Source of the DNA: Bacteroidales bacterium
Lineage (GTDB): Bacteria; Bacteroidota; Bacteroidia; Bacteroidales; Salinivirgaceae
Direction of reading: 5' to 3'
NCBI GenBank assembly: GCA_012519055.1
Contig: JAAYQU010000047.1
Span: 1-64,000, forward strand
Length of the DNA: 64,000 bases
In this document: in pieces, positions 22,187 to 30,549 of the stretch
How positions within the stretch are numbered: the first letter of the stretch is position 1
How the letters are laid out: every line of letters starts with the position of its first letter
Position numbers and translations under genes: made by a program
Notes under the pieces: model-generated
The model's input: the letters and a program-made list of their open reading frames with translations, nothing else
The model's database searches: none
Told to the model about the DNA's origin: nothing

Positions 22187-24262
22187 TTAACGTTGACCAT
22201 GATATTTACGCAAAAACCATTCAATTGTTGCGAAACTAATAACCAAAAATAGTAAAAATGTATAAACAACAATGTCTGATATTGTGCGATTTGATATTTG
22301 ACGCGGTTTTGAATCTATGAGCTTGCCAATCCTGTCGGAAAGTTCGTCTAAATCGGTATTATAAAAGATATTTTCATCTGAATTTCCTGAAATGTTTTTC
22401 AAGAACGTGATATCAGGAATTGAAACTTGCTTTTCTATGTTGATATCGGCAACTGCAAATGTCTTTTTATCTGTATATGTAGCACTATCTGTTTTATAAT
22501 ATCCTGTTACAGAATATGTTCCAACCGGCAAAGTCCCAATATATGTTCGATAGTACTGCTCATAAGGTTTCATACTAAAACTTATGTTTTGAGTGTCTTC
22601 GCCCTCAATCAGTAAATCGACTTTTTTATCGTTGATAAGCTGAAAGTTCATATTATATACAAACGCATCAACGTATATATTTGTTGTTTTTGCCCATATA
22701 GGTTTTACGCTAATTTTTAGTGGCGATGTTGCCGGCTTAACTGACAGGAACTGAATTACTTGTCCAATTAAATCGTTTAGAGCCGAGGCGTTTCCGTAGT
22801 TTTTATTTAAAAATATATTCCAACGCCACAATCCCTCTCCTGTTGTCAGGGCTATACGTCTGTTTCCTACAATTGTAGTTAGTAACAACGGGTTTTCTGT
22901 TTCAACTGACCCAATACGCTGAAATATAGCAATTTCAGAACTATTTACTACATTCCAACGTCCAAATTGAGCATATAACGGTGGCAATTTATCGATCACT
23001 GAAAGAAGCAACTGAGGTATAATAAAGTAATTATAGAATTGGTTTTCAACAGGATATACCAAATCTAACTTTTTGCCTGTACGACTAAAGTTCCACCCCA
23101 AATTTAGTTGGTTCAATATTGTTGTATTTGTTTTGGAGCCAACGAAAAACCATATCGAACGATTTTGCTTAACTGCCTCTACAACAAACCTATCAGCACC
23201 GAAATCACCATCGGGAAGGTGCATGAAAATTATAGCAGAATACTTATTAAAATCTCCAGAAAACGAACTAACATGCTGCACATCAAGTCTATAAGCCTTA
23301 TTTTGCTCAATGCTTTGTCGTAAAAAACCAATATCTGGAGAAGGTGCATTATAAAGTAGCAGTATATCTGTTTCTGCATCAATAACTTCTATCGCAAAAT
23401 AGGCTTTATTGTTTTCAATATTTTTCTCTCTTTGGTCGGCTTTTAATCTTACTTCGTATTGATAAACACCAGCTTTTGGAGCGTTAAGCATTACAGTAGT
23501 TTTTATTCTCTGTTCATCTTTTTGAAAATTGATTGGGATTTTTTCAACAAGAGTTCCTTTGCGGTAAATCTCAATTTCCGAGTTAACTATATTATTATCA
23601 GTTCTTCTGACCTCAATATCAACTTGAAATTTATTGTTGGAATATACCATTGGGTTATTTTGAATTGAAGCTATCCAATAATCAATAACTGCCACAGTAT
23701 CAGCCATTACAACCGATAGTACAGGTATGCCACTCTTTTCAGCTTTTCTTGTAGGATACTCGCCTGTATTAACCAATCCGTCTGTAATTAAAACAATAGC
23801 GTTGGGCTTATTTACCTGATAATAGCTATCAATATGGTCGAACAGTGCCGATATATTTGTCTCATTCTCACTGTGTTGCAACGGGCAAGTATCACAAACT
23901 CTTTCGCCAAATGTAATGTTCTGTATATCAAACTTTTTGCTTAACTGTTCGGCTTGATTATTTATAATATCAATATTCTGTTGTAGTCTGATGGAATCGT
24001 TCAAGTATTTTATTGATTCTGAATTATCGTAGGCGAAAATAAGTTTTGGTTTTTGAATTTCTGTAAGTGTAAATGATATGCGAGGATTTAGCAAAATAAA
24101 AACTAACAGCGCGATAGTTAATGCTCTTAACGCAAAAAGATAAAAAGTTACTGATTTAGAAAACTGATTAGATGATTTTTTATAGTAAAAATAGTATGAA
24201 ACTAAAGCTCCAGCGGCTAAAGCCAATAAAAAATAGAATATAAATTGAAGTGTGCTACTCAT
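22187..24262 (-). CDS. Membrane protein with von Willebrand factor A domain
   Basis: The 691-residue protein has two N-terminal membrane segments (about 5-26 and 38-60), a VWA-like region with the metal-site motif DNSES (about 79-83) and LITDGLVNTG, Ig-like beta sections, a Rossmann-like segment (ILLLYNAPSPDIGFLRQS, about 303-320) and one C-terminal membrane segment. The architecture resembles Bacteroidetes BatA-related or glutamine-amidotransferase-like VWA membrane proteins. No MoxR or BatB-E genes adjoin it. It is probably cotranscribed with the DUF6340-like lipoprotein, whose start lies 34 bases further along. The role is unknown. Confidence 0.75.
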   Translation of the reverse strand: MSSTLQFIFYFLLALAAGALVSYYFYYKKSSNQFSKSVTFYLFALRALTIALLVFILLNPRISFTLTEIQKPKLIFAYDNSESIKYLNDSIRLQQNIDIINNQAEQLSKKFDIQNITFGERVCDTCPLQHSENETNISALFDHIDSYYQVNKPNAIVLITDGLVNTGEYPTRKAEKSGIPVLSVVMADTVAVIDYWIASIQNNPMVYSNNKFQVDIEVRRTDNNIVNSEIEIYRKGTLVEKIPINFQKDEQRIKTTVMLNAPKAGVYQYEVRLKADQREKNIENNKAYFAIEVIDAETDILLLYNAPSPDIGFLRQSIEQNKAYRLDVQHVSSFSGDFNKYSAIIFMHLPDGDFGADRFVVEAVKQNRSIWFFVGSKTNTTILNQLNLGWNFSRTGKKLDLVYPVENQFYNYFIIPQLLLSVIDKLPPLYAQFGRWNVVNSSEIAIFQRIGSVETENPLLLTTIVGNRRIALTTGEGLWRWNIFLNKNYGNASALNDLIGQVIQFLSVKPATSPLKISVKPIWAKTTNIYVDAFVYNMNFQLINDKKVDLLIEGEDTQNISFSMKPYEQYYRTYIGTLPVGTYSVTGYYKTDSATYTDKKTFAVADINIEKQVSIPDITFLKNISGNSDENIFYNTDLDELSDRIGKLIDSKPRQISNRTISDIVVYTFLLFLVISFATIEWFLRKYHGQR

Positions 24263-24335
24263 GTCGTAATTACCATGTTTTAATTGTCAAAAATACGAGA
24301 TTTTTCGGTGTTTTTAGATACAATATTATAACAAA

Positions 24336-24363
24336 AGAGCCTTACAAATATATGTAAAGCTCT
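24336..24363 (-). terminator. Terminator of fabG
   Basis: On the minus strand AGAGC-x-TTACA pairs with TGTAA-x-GCTCT, with one mismatch, and is followed by TTTTGTT. It lies 41 bases after the fabG stop. Confidence 0.75.
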
Positions 24364-24403
24364 AATGGTTTATGATTGTATATTTTCAGTTCTATTTTTA
24401 CAA

Positions 24404-25150
24404 TCAGGTTTGCATTGCTCCGCAAACGCTAATTACTTGTCCGCTAACATACGAAGATAAGTCTGATGCTAGGAATAGACACACCTTAGCAACCTCGTCA
24501 GGTTCTCCACCACGTCTTAGTGGAATTTTTTCGTACCAACCTTTAACTATCTCCTCTGGCAGTTGTCCTGTCATGTCGGTAATGATAAATCCAGGTGCAA
24601 CAGCGTTACAACGAATATTACGTACACCAAGCTCTTTGGCAATTGATTTTGTAAAACCAATCATTCCGGCTTTTGATGCCGAATAGTTACATTGATTGGC
24701 ATTTCCGCCTACTCCAACAACAGAACTCATGTTGATAATACTTCCGGAGGCCTGTTTCCACATAATTGGCTGAACAGCTTTGGTAAAGTTAAACGCTGAT
24801 TTTAAGTTTACGGTAATAACTGCATCCCACTGATCTTCGGTCATGCGCTTTAGAGCACCGTCTTTTGTTATTCCTGCGTTGTTAACTAAAATATCAACGC
24901 GTCCAAAGTCCTTTGCTATCTCTTCAACAACTTTTTGCGTTTGCTCATAGTCTGCTGCATTTGAAGCATAGCCTTTTGCCTTGACATTTAGAGCTTTTAT
25001 CTCTTTTTCGGTTTCAAGAGCTACATCGTTGATAACAAGGTCTGTAAATGCTATATTACATCCCTCTGATGCTAAACGGAGCGCAACCGCTTTTCCTATT
25101 CCTCGTGCAGCTCCTGTAATAATTGCTGTTTTACCTTCTAATAGTTTCAT
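24404..25150 (-). CDS. fabG: 3-oxoacyl-ACP reductase
   Basis: This is a 248-residue short-chain dehydrogenase that reduces 3-oxoacyl-ACP with NADPH in fatty acid elongation. The cofactor motif TGAARGIG spans 12-19, NNAG is near 90-93, and the catalytic set is S143, Y156 and K160 (SS...YSASK), with N115. The sequence NMSSVVGVGGNANQCNYSASK is typical of FabG rather than other SDRs. It stands alone, without other fab genes, between map and its own terminator. Confidence 0.93.
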   Translation of the reverse strand: MKLLEGKTAIITGAARGIGKAVALRLASEGCNIAFTDLVINDVALETEKEIKALNVKAKGYASNAADYEQTQKVVEEIAKDFGRVDILVNNAGITKDGALKRMTEDQWDAVITVNLKSAFNFTKAVQPIMWKQASGSIINMSSVVGVGGNANQCNYSASKAGMIGFTKSIAKELGVRNIRCNAVAPGFIITDMTGQLPEEIVKGWYEKIPLRRGGEPDEVAKVCLFLASDLSSYVSGQVISVCGAMQT

Positions 25151-25259
25151 AAATTACAATTTTATCTGTTATAATATCAATACAAAGTATATTGACCTTT
25201 TCGTGTCAAATTTACAAAAGGAGATTGATTTTTCAAAATTATGTCCAAACTCTCTGATG

Positions 25260-26018
25260 TTAATCGGGTAAGGTTAATATTTCGTAGCCTGTTGGGGTAA
25301 CTAAAACCGTGTGTTCGAATTGTGCAGAGAGCTTTCCGTCAATTGTTCTGGCAGTCCAACCATCTTTGGTGTCTATTGTTACTCTTGGTTTTCCTATATT
25401 TATCATTGGCTCTACTGTAAAAATCATTCCTTCGCGCATCTTTTTTCCGGAGCCTCTGCGTGCAATATGTTCAACCTGCGGCTCTTCATGAAAATCAATT
25501 CCAACTCCGTGACCACAAAACTCGTAAACGACGCTGTATCCTTTGCTGTGTGCATAACGTGCAATAACAAATCCAATATCACCAAAATATGCACCAGGCT
25601 TTACTTGTTGAATCCCTAAGTTCAAACAATGTTTGGTTGCTTCAACCAATTTCATTGCCTCATCTGATACATTGCCTATCAAAAACATTGTGCTTGTATC
25701 GCCATAATATCCGTTCAAAATTGTGGTTACATCTATATTTACAATATCACCTTCTTTTAGGATAATTGATTCTGAAGGAATTCCATGACAAACAACTTCA
25801 TTAAGAGATATGCACGAAGCTTTTGGGAAACCGTTGTAACCCAACGTTGCTGATATTGCGCCGTTATCTTCTATATACTTTAATATTAAGTTGTCTAAAT
25901 GCTCTGTGGAAACGCCTGCAACTACGTAAGGTTCAATGTATTTCAGAACATTAGCTGCTAAACGAGAGCTTTTACGAATACCCTCAATTTGTTCGGGTGT
26001 TTTAATTATTATGGACAT
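25260..26018 (-). CDS. map: Methionine aminopeptidase, type I
   Basis: The enzyme removes the initiator methionine from nascent proteins. The 252-residue protein shows the five metal ligands in their family contexts: two Asp in NIDVTTILNGYYGDTS, His in GHGVGIDFHEEP, Glu in FTVEPM and Glu in FEHTVLV. There is no N-terminal extension. An AATATTTG box, one mismatch from TAnnTTTG, is present on the minus strand at 26021-26028, suggesting its own promoter and a very short leader. A terminator hairpin separates it from dnaA. Confidence 0.95.
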   Translation of the reverse strand: MSIIIKTPEQIEGIRKSSRLAANVLKYIEPYVVAGVSTEHLDNLILKYIEDNGAISATLGYNGFPKASCISLNEVVCHGIPSESIILKEGDIVNIDVTTILNGYYGDTSTMFLIGNVSDEAMKLVEATKHCLNLGIQQVKPGAYFGDIGFVIARYAHSKGYSVVYEFCGHGVGIDFHEEPQVEHIARRGSGKKMREGMIFTVEPMINIGKPRVTIDTKDGWTARTIDGKLSAQFEHTVLVTPTGYEILTLPD

Positions 26019-26047
26019 TACAAATATTGTTTAAATTCACAAAATGA

Positions 26048-26092
26048 AATAGTTTCCAAAGCTAACAATTAAACATCGCTTTGGAAACTATT
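26048..26092 (-). terminator. Strong hairpin downstream of dnaA
   Basis: A perfect 15-bp stem AATAGTTTCCAAAGC / GCTTTGGAAACTATT with a 15-base loop begins 18 bases after the dnaA stop. The T-run on the minus strand is short (TTTCATTTT). Confidence 0.85.
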
Positions 26093-26109
26093 GCCATTAA
26101 AAAAAGTAA

Positions 26110-27549
26110 TTAACCTTTAAATATTTTCTCCAACTCTAACACATCCTCTCTAAAGCTCCTGTCAGTTTCCATTAAATTTCTGACTGTTTTACAGGCGTGA
26201 AGGACAGTTGCGTGATCTTTCCCTCCTATTGATGTGCCAATTGAGGCTAATGACTCCTTAGTCAACGCTTTAGCAAAATACATTGCAACTTGTCGCGCTT
26301 GGACAATTTCTCTACGGCGTGTTTTACTGTTAAGTTGTTCGAGAGAAACTTTATAATAGCTACATATTGTGTTTTGTATTAAATCAACTGTAATTGATTT
26401 ACGCGTGTTTTTAACAAGTTTATCTATTAAATCTTGAGCTAAACTTAAAGTTATTTCATTTTTATTTAAAGTAGAATGTGCTAAGAGTGAAACTAAAGCA
26501 CCCTCCATTTCCCTAACGTTTGTAGTTACGTTTTTAGCAATATACTTTTGTATTTCTGGGTTAAGTTCAACTCCATCTCTATATAAACGATGTTTTAATA
26601 TAGCTAATCGTGTTTCGTAATCGGGTGCTTGTAGCTCGGCAATTAATCCCCATTTAAAGCGCGATAAAAGTCGTTGTTCTAAACCTTGTAGTTCGGCTGG
26701 CGACTTATCACATGTTAACACAAGTTGCTTAAAGTTTTGATGCAAATAGTTGAAAATATGAAAGAATGCTTCCTGCGTTTTGGGCTTGTTTCCTTGTGCA
26801 AATGAGTGTATATCATCAATTATCAATACATCTATCATTCTATAAAAGTTGATAAAATCGTTAGTCTCATTAGCTTGTACTGCATCAACAAATTGTTGTT
26901 GAAATTGATGTGCATGAACATATAAAACCATTTTGTCAGGGTGCTGTTCTTTAACCTGAAGACCTATGGCATGAGCAAGGTGACTCTTTCCATATCCACT
27001 GCCACCGTGAATAAACAACGGATTAAATGCTGTTTTGCCCGGATTTGCAGCTATATTTAATCCTGCCGAGCGAGCTAATTTATTGCAATCGCCTTCTATA
27101 AAATTATCAAATGTGTATTGTGGATTTAATTGTGAATCTATTTTAAGCTTTTGTAAACCAGGTATTACGAAAGGGTTTTTTATTTCGTGCCTTCTGTCGA
27201 CACTAATTGGTATTTCAACAAGCTTGTTCACAGTGTTTACTTTTCCTTGTGCGGGCATAGCAATAGTTTTAGAGTTTTCGTTGGTTAAATCTTGGACCAT
27301 AACTGGCTCGTATGATAATTTAGCACCGGGTCCAATAACTCGGCGTAGTGTTGATTTTAATAGTCCAATATAGTGTTCTTCTAAAATCTCTACATAAAAC
27401 ATTGATGGGACTTGTAGTCGCAAATCTGTTCCTTCAAAATGTAGTGGTTTTATTGGAGCGAACCAAGTTTTAAATGCTTGTACTGGTACATTGTCTCGAA
27501 TTATATTAAGACACCTCTCCCATATTTGATCATGACTATTAAATTTCAT
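26110..27549 (-). CDS. dnaA: Chromosomal replication initiator DnaA
   Basis: DnaA binds origin boxes and opens the DNA. The 479-residue protein has the N-terminal DnaB-interacting domain (WERCLNIIRDNVPVQAFKTWF), the AAA+ core with Walker A GGSGYGKSH, Walker B VLIIDDIHSF and sensor region LLSRFKWGL, and the C-terminal box-binding helix-turn-helix with GGKDHATVLHACK. AAAGGAG (complement of 27559-27565) stands about ten bases before the ATG, an unusually good Shine-Dalgarno sequence for this window. The upstream gap is long and very AT-rich. Confidence 0.97.
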   Translation of the reverse strand: MKFNSHDQIWERCLNIIRDNVPVQAFKTWFAPIKPLHFEGTDLRLQVPSMFYVEILEEHYIGLLKSTLRRVIGPGAKLSYEPVMVQDLTNENSKTIAMPAQGKVNTVNKLVEIPISVDRRHEIKNPFVIPGLQKLKIDSQLNPQYTFDNFIEGDCNKLARSAGLNIAANPGKTAFNPLFIHGGSGYGKSHLAHAIGLQVKEQHPDKMVLYVHAHQFQQQFVDAVQANETNDFINFYRMIDVLIIDDIHSFAQGNKPKTQEAFFHIFNYLHQNFKQLVLTCDKSPAELQGLEQRLLSRFKWGLIAELQAPDYETRLAILKHRLYRDGVELNPEIQKYIAKNVTTNVREMEGALVSLLAHSTLNKNEITLSLAQDLIDKLVKNTRKSITVDLIQNTICSYYKVSLEQLNSKTRRREIVQARQVAMYFAKALTKESLASIGTSIGGKDHATVLHACKTVRNLMETDRSFREDVLELEKIFKG

Positions 27550-28163
27550 TAAAAAAAACTCCTTTCACTTAAAAATCAGTACACAAGAAAAATGGCATTT
27601 GTACCTGCAATATTGTGAATTATTTTTATATAAAAAAATGAATTTCCTCTTGCTTTTTTGGATATTTTGATATGAACTTCACTATCAAGTGCTTTGAAGA
27701 ATATTTTTTATATATTATATATTTATCTATATTTCAGTAATTTATAATTTATATTTTTTAACTAGATTTGCAATTATTTATTAAAATCATGCAAGTGACA
27801 AGCAAATTTTATTGGTGTAAATAGTTGCTTTATGGTTAATTATATGTTCTAATATTTTTATTTAAACGTTGTTATATTATTGTTATTTTTTTGATATTTT
27901 TATAAAATTTTTGCACATTAAATTAAAAAAAACTTCAAAATTATTATTAAAGTTATAATAACAATTGTTCATGTAAAAGTTTACAATTTTGTAAAATAAT
28001 ACTTACGGTTAACCATGTATTATCCCTAAGGACAGATTTATTATAGTCCGCATATTGTAAATATAGGACAATAGATATATTTTCGACACATACGTAACAC
28101 ACGCATTTATAAGAAGCTGCTACGTTGGTACACTTAAATGTGTGATTTTTTTACTAACCGAGC
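27550..28163. other. 614-base AT-rich gap upstream of dnaA
   Basis: No ORF is visible and the composition is clearly more AT-rich than elsewhere. One sequence matching the relaxed DnaA box TTWTNCACA is present (TTTTGCACA, 27909-27917), with near matches only elsewhere. A TTTACAA-TT-TTGTAAA palindrome is at 27980-27995. A TAGATTTG promoter-like box on the plus strand (27773-27780) has no matching -33 element. The gap could contain dnaA regulatory sequence or a DNA-unwinding region, but a box cluster expected of oriC is not evident. Confidence 0.45.
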
Positions 28164-29138
28164 TTATTTTTTAACTTCTCTGCTAAAGATACTAAAGTTA
28201 AAATACCTCTTAGGATTTTTATTTATATCTTCGGACAGTTTGCTCAGGTTTTCAACCGCTTCGACAAGTGAGTAGTATAAGGTGTCATTTTGCATCATCT
28301 TTCCAACTGTGCCCTCGCCCTTTTCAATTCTTTCCATTGTGGATTTAACAGAAGCCGTTGTTTTATTGATATTATCGGTTAAACTTACAAATGAGATGTT
28401 TGATATAGAGTCTGTGGTTTTATCTAAATTGTTAATTATTTGTCGTATCTCTTTATTGCTTTTATTTAGGTTGTCTGTCAAACTTCTGATATTTACAACC
28501 GTAGCTTGTATATCATCAGATTTATTAACAAGTAGAGTATCTAGTTTATTAGTAATACTGTGTATGTTTTTAGTTGAAGAGTTAATATGAGTAAATGCTT
28601 TTTGAATATCTTCTCGTGTCTCTTCATTAAAAACCAATCTTACCATTCTTATAGCTTCCTCCATCTCATTTAACAAATCTTCTGCCTTATGTTTTAGGGG
28701 TAACATTTGTATACTTACTTGCTCTTTTAAGCTCTCTTCCGTGTCTGAAATCAACGTGTCGCCTGATTTATGAAACTGTTTATTTTCGGTAAACTCAAGC
28801 TCTACGGCTTTTGTTCCCATTAAATCAATACTAACAATACGCGCAATAGTGCCAACAGGAATATCTATCTTAGGGTTAACTCCTATTACTACATCTATAT
28901 TGCCAATCTGTTCAAAATTGATTTTTATTGAATGAACAGTTCCTACTTTAAAACCATTAAATAAAACTGAAGACGATTCGGATAATCCACTAACATGTTG
29001 ATAAGTAACTTTATAAAAATTTTCATTTGAAAATACGTCTCTACCTTTTAAAAAGTTAATCCCCCATATTAGTATAAATATACCAATTGAGACAAGTAAG
29101 CCTATTAAGGCAATTTTTGATTTATGACCTAATGCCAT
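28164..29138 (-). CDS. MlaD/MCE-domain protein
   Basis: The 324-residue protein has one N-terminal membrane anchor (about 9-28), an MCE domain at about 38-120 (VTYQHVSGLSESSSVLFNGFKVG, with IPVGTIARIVSIDLMGTKAVEL) and a long helical, probably coiled-coil, C-terminal region (about 135-305) with NIRSLTDNLNKSN-type repeats. MlaD-type proteins form hexameric rings that move phospholipids between membranes. The partner genes mlaE and mlaF, usually adjacent, are not in this window. A TATATTTG box (29154-29161, minus strand) with a TTTG 17 bases upstream is a good promoter. Confidence 0.9.
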   Translation of the reverse strand: MALGHKSKIALIGLLVSIGIFILIWGINFLKGRDVFSNENFYKVTYQHVSGLSESSSVLFNGFKVGTVHSIKINFEQIGNIDVVIGVNPKIDIPVGTIARIVSIDLMGTKAVELEFTENKQFHKSGDTLISDTEESLKEQVSIQMLPLKHKAEDLLNEMEEAIRMVRLVFNEETREDIQKAFTHINSSTKNIHSITNKLDTLLVNKSDDIQATVVNIRSLTDNLNKSNKEIRQIINNLDKTTDSISNISFVSLTDNINKTTASVKSTMERIEKGEGTVGKMMQNDTLYYSLVEAVENLSKLSEDINKNPKRYFNFSIFSREVKK

Positions 29139-29153
29139 ACTCTATTTTTTATG

Positions 29154-29161
29154 CAAATATA
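29154..29161 (-). promoter_or_regulatory. -7 promoter box of the MlaD-like gene
   Basis: TATATTTG on the minus strand fits TAnnTTTG, with TTTG at 29179-29182 as the -33 element and a 17-base spacer. The predicted leader is under ten bases. Confidence 0.5.
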
Positions 29162-29229
29162 CTGTTTTTTCAATTATTCAAAATCAATAGTTGGCTATGT
29201 AATTTATGTTTTGTAAGCCAAATATTTAC

Positions 29230-30336
29230 TTATTTTGAGCTCTTTCTAATAGCTACATCAACGGGTATTGGTTTTTGATCCTCAAAAGCTGTAATAAATG
29301 CTCCTGGAAAATATATTTTACAATTTTCTATTGCATTTTTAGCTTCTGCATACGTACTAAATGTACCGTGATAGTATTTATTAAACCCGTCTAGCCATAA
29401 ATAATAGACTTTTCCTAATTCAACAAACTCTTTTTTACCCAAGTCGGGTGTTGCCTTTGATGCCGTTAGCTGAACAGAAAATACAATTCCTTTTTGAGGT
29501 AACTTTATGGTTGTATTATCATTAGCCTGACCATCTTGGCTCTCACTTAGTTTTTCTAATTTTATACTTAACTCCTCAAAATATGAATCAACAGCTCTGT
29601 AAATAGCTGATGCTAACTGCTCTATACCTTTTTGGCTATTGATATAAGCTTCTTCTTCTCTATTTGAAATAAATCCTACTTCCACTAATACACAGGGCAT
29701 GCTAGTATTCCATAACACAAGAAAACCCGCCTGCTTTACGCCTCGGTTATGCCTTTTAACATTTTGAGTAAATTCGTTTTGTACAAGATTTGCAAATTGG
29801 AGACTTTGATCAAGATGCGCATTTTGCATCAATGAAAAAATGATAAACGATTCAGCAGATGATGGATCGTAACCTTCATATCTCTCGCTATAATCTTGCT
29901 CAAGAACAATAACTGCGTTCTCTTTTTGTGCTACTTCTAAGTTCTCCTGGGTTTTGTGTAGCCCCATTACAAAGGTCTCTGTTCCATGGGCTTTAACATT
30001 TTTGGATGAATTGGCATGTAATGAAATAAAAAGGTTTGCCTTATTCTCATTTGCAATTTTTGAGCGTTGATCCAATGGAATAAAAACATCTGTATCACGT
30101 GTATAAATAACCTTAATATTTGGTAATCCTTCGTTGATAAGTCCTCCTAATTTTAAAGCTAATCTAAGAACAATATCTTTTTCTTGTGTAGAAGACCCTA
30201 AAGCACCTGAGTCTTTGCCTCCATGTCCGGGATCGATCACAACAGTAAATGACTGCTTTCCTATTTTACTATCTTGAGAAATCGCACTCTGCAACCCCAA
30301 TAAAAAAACGATTAATAATAAAAAAAATCGAGACAT
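29230..30336 (-). CDS. N-acetylmuramoyl-L-alanine amidase (AmiC-like) with SPOR-like C terminus
   Basis: The enzyme cleaves the amide between muramic acid and the stem peptide. I start at 30336, where MSRFFLLLIVFLLGLQSA forms a normal signal peptide; a start at 30408 would add 24 residues before it. The Amidase_3 domain has VVIDPGHGGKDSGALG, the zinc-ligand E in QEKDIVL, SLHANSS and the catalytic E in CVLVEVGFISN. The last 75 residues (FSVQLTASKA, GKVYYLWLDGF, YHGTFSTYAEAKNAI) resemble a SPOR domain that binds denuded glycan at division sites. It is transcribed divergently from lptD. Confidence 0.9.
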   Translation of the reverse strand: MSRFFLLLIVFLLGLQSAISQDSKIGKQSFTVVIDPGHGGKDSGALGSSTQEKDIVLRLALKLGGLINEGLPNIKVIYTRDTDVFIPLDQRSKIANENKANLFISLHANSSKNVKAHGTETFVMGLHKTQENLEVAQKENAVIVLEQDYSERYEGYDPSSAESFIIFSLMQNAHLDQSLQFANLVQNEFTQNVKRHNRGVKQAGFLVLWNTSMPCVLVEVGFISNREEEAYINSQKGIEQLASAIYRAVDSYFEELSIKLEKLSESQDGQANDNTTIKLPQKGIVFSVQLTASKATPDLGKKEFVELGKVYYLWLDGFNKYYHGTFSTYAEAKNAIENCKIYFPGAFITAFEDQKPIPVDVAIRKSSK

Positions 30337-30549
30337 TAACGAAAGGGTTGATATTCTTAGCGAGAATTTCGTTAGTTTTGACACGAAATTTGACGAGCAT
30401 GTTTCCATGTGCGTTTGATTTTAATGTTTTGTAAACTGTATATATTTGAAACTCAATATTATACTTTTTATTGTTAGCTAAATTAGGATAAGTTTGCAAA
30501 TCCAACGTTATAGAATACAAAAGTATAATTTATTAATCGTTTTTCATAA

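Noticed and set aside
22187-24262. BatA/BatB aerotolerance operon
   Set aside because: The VWA protein is similar in layout, but no MoxR, BatB, C, D or E genes are beside it.
27550-28163. Annotating the gap as oriC
   Set aside because: Only a single relaxed DnaA box was found; a cluster of boxes and an ordered unwinding element were not visible.
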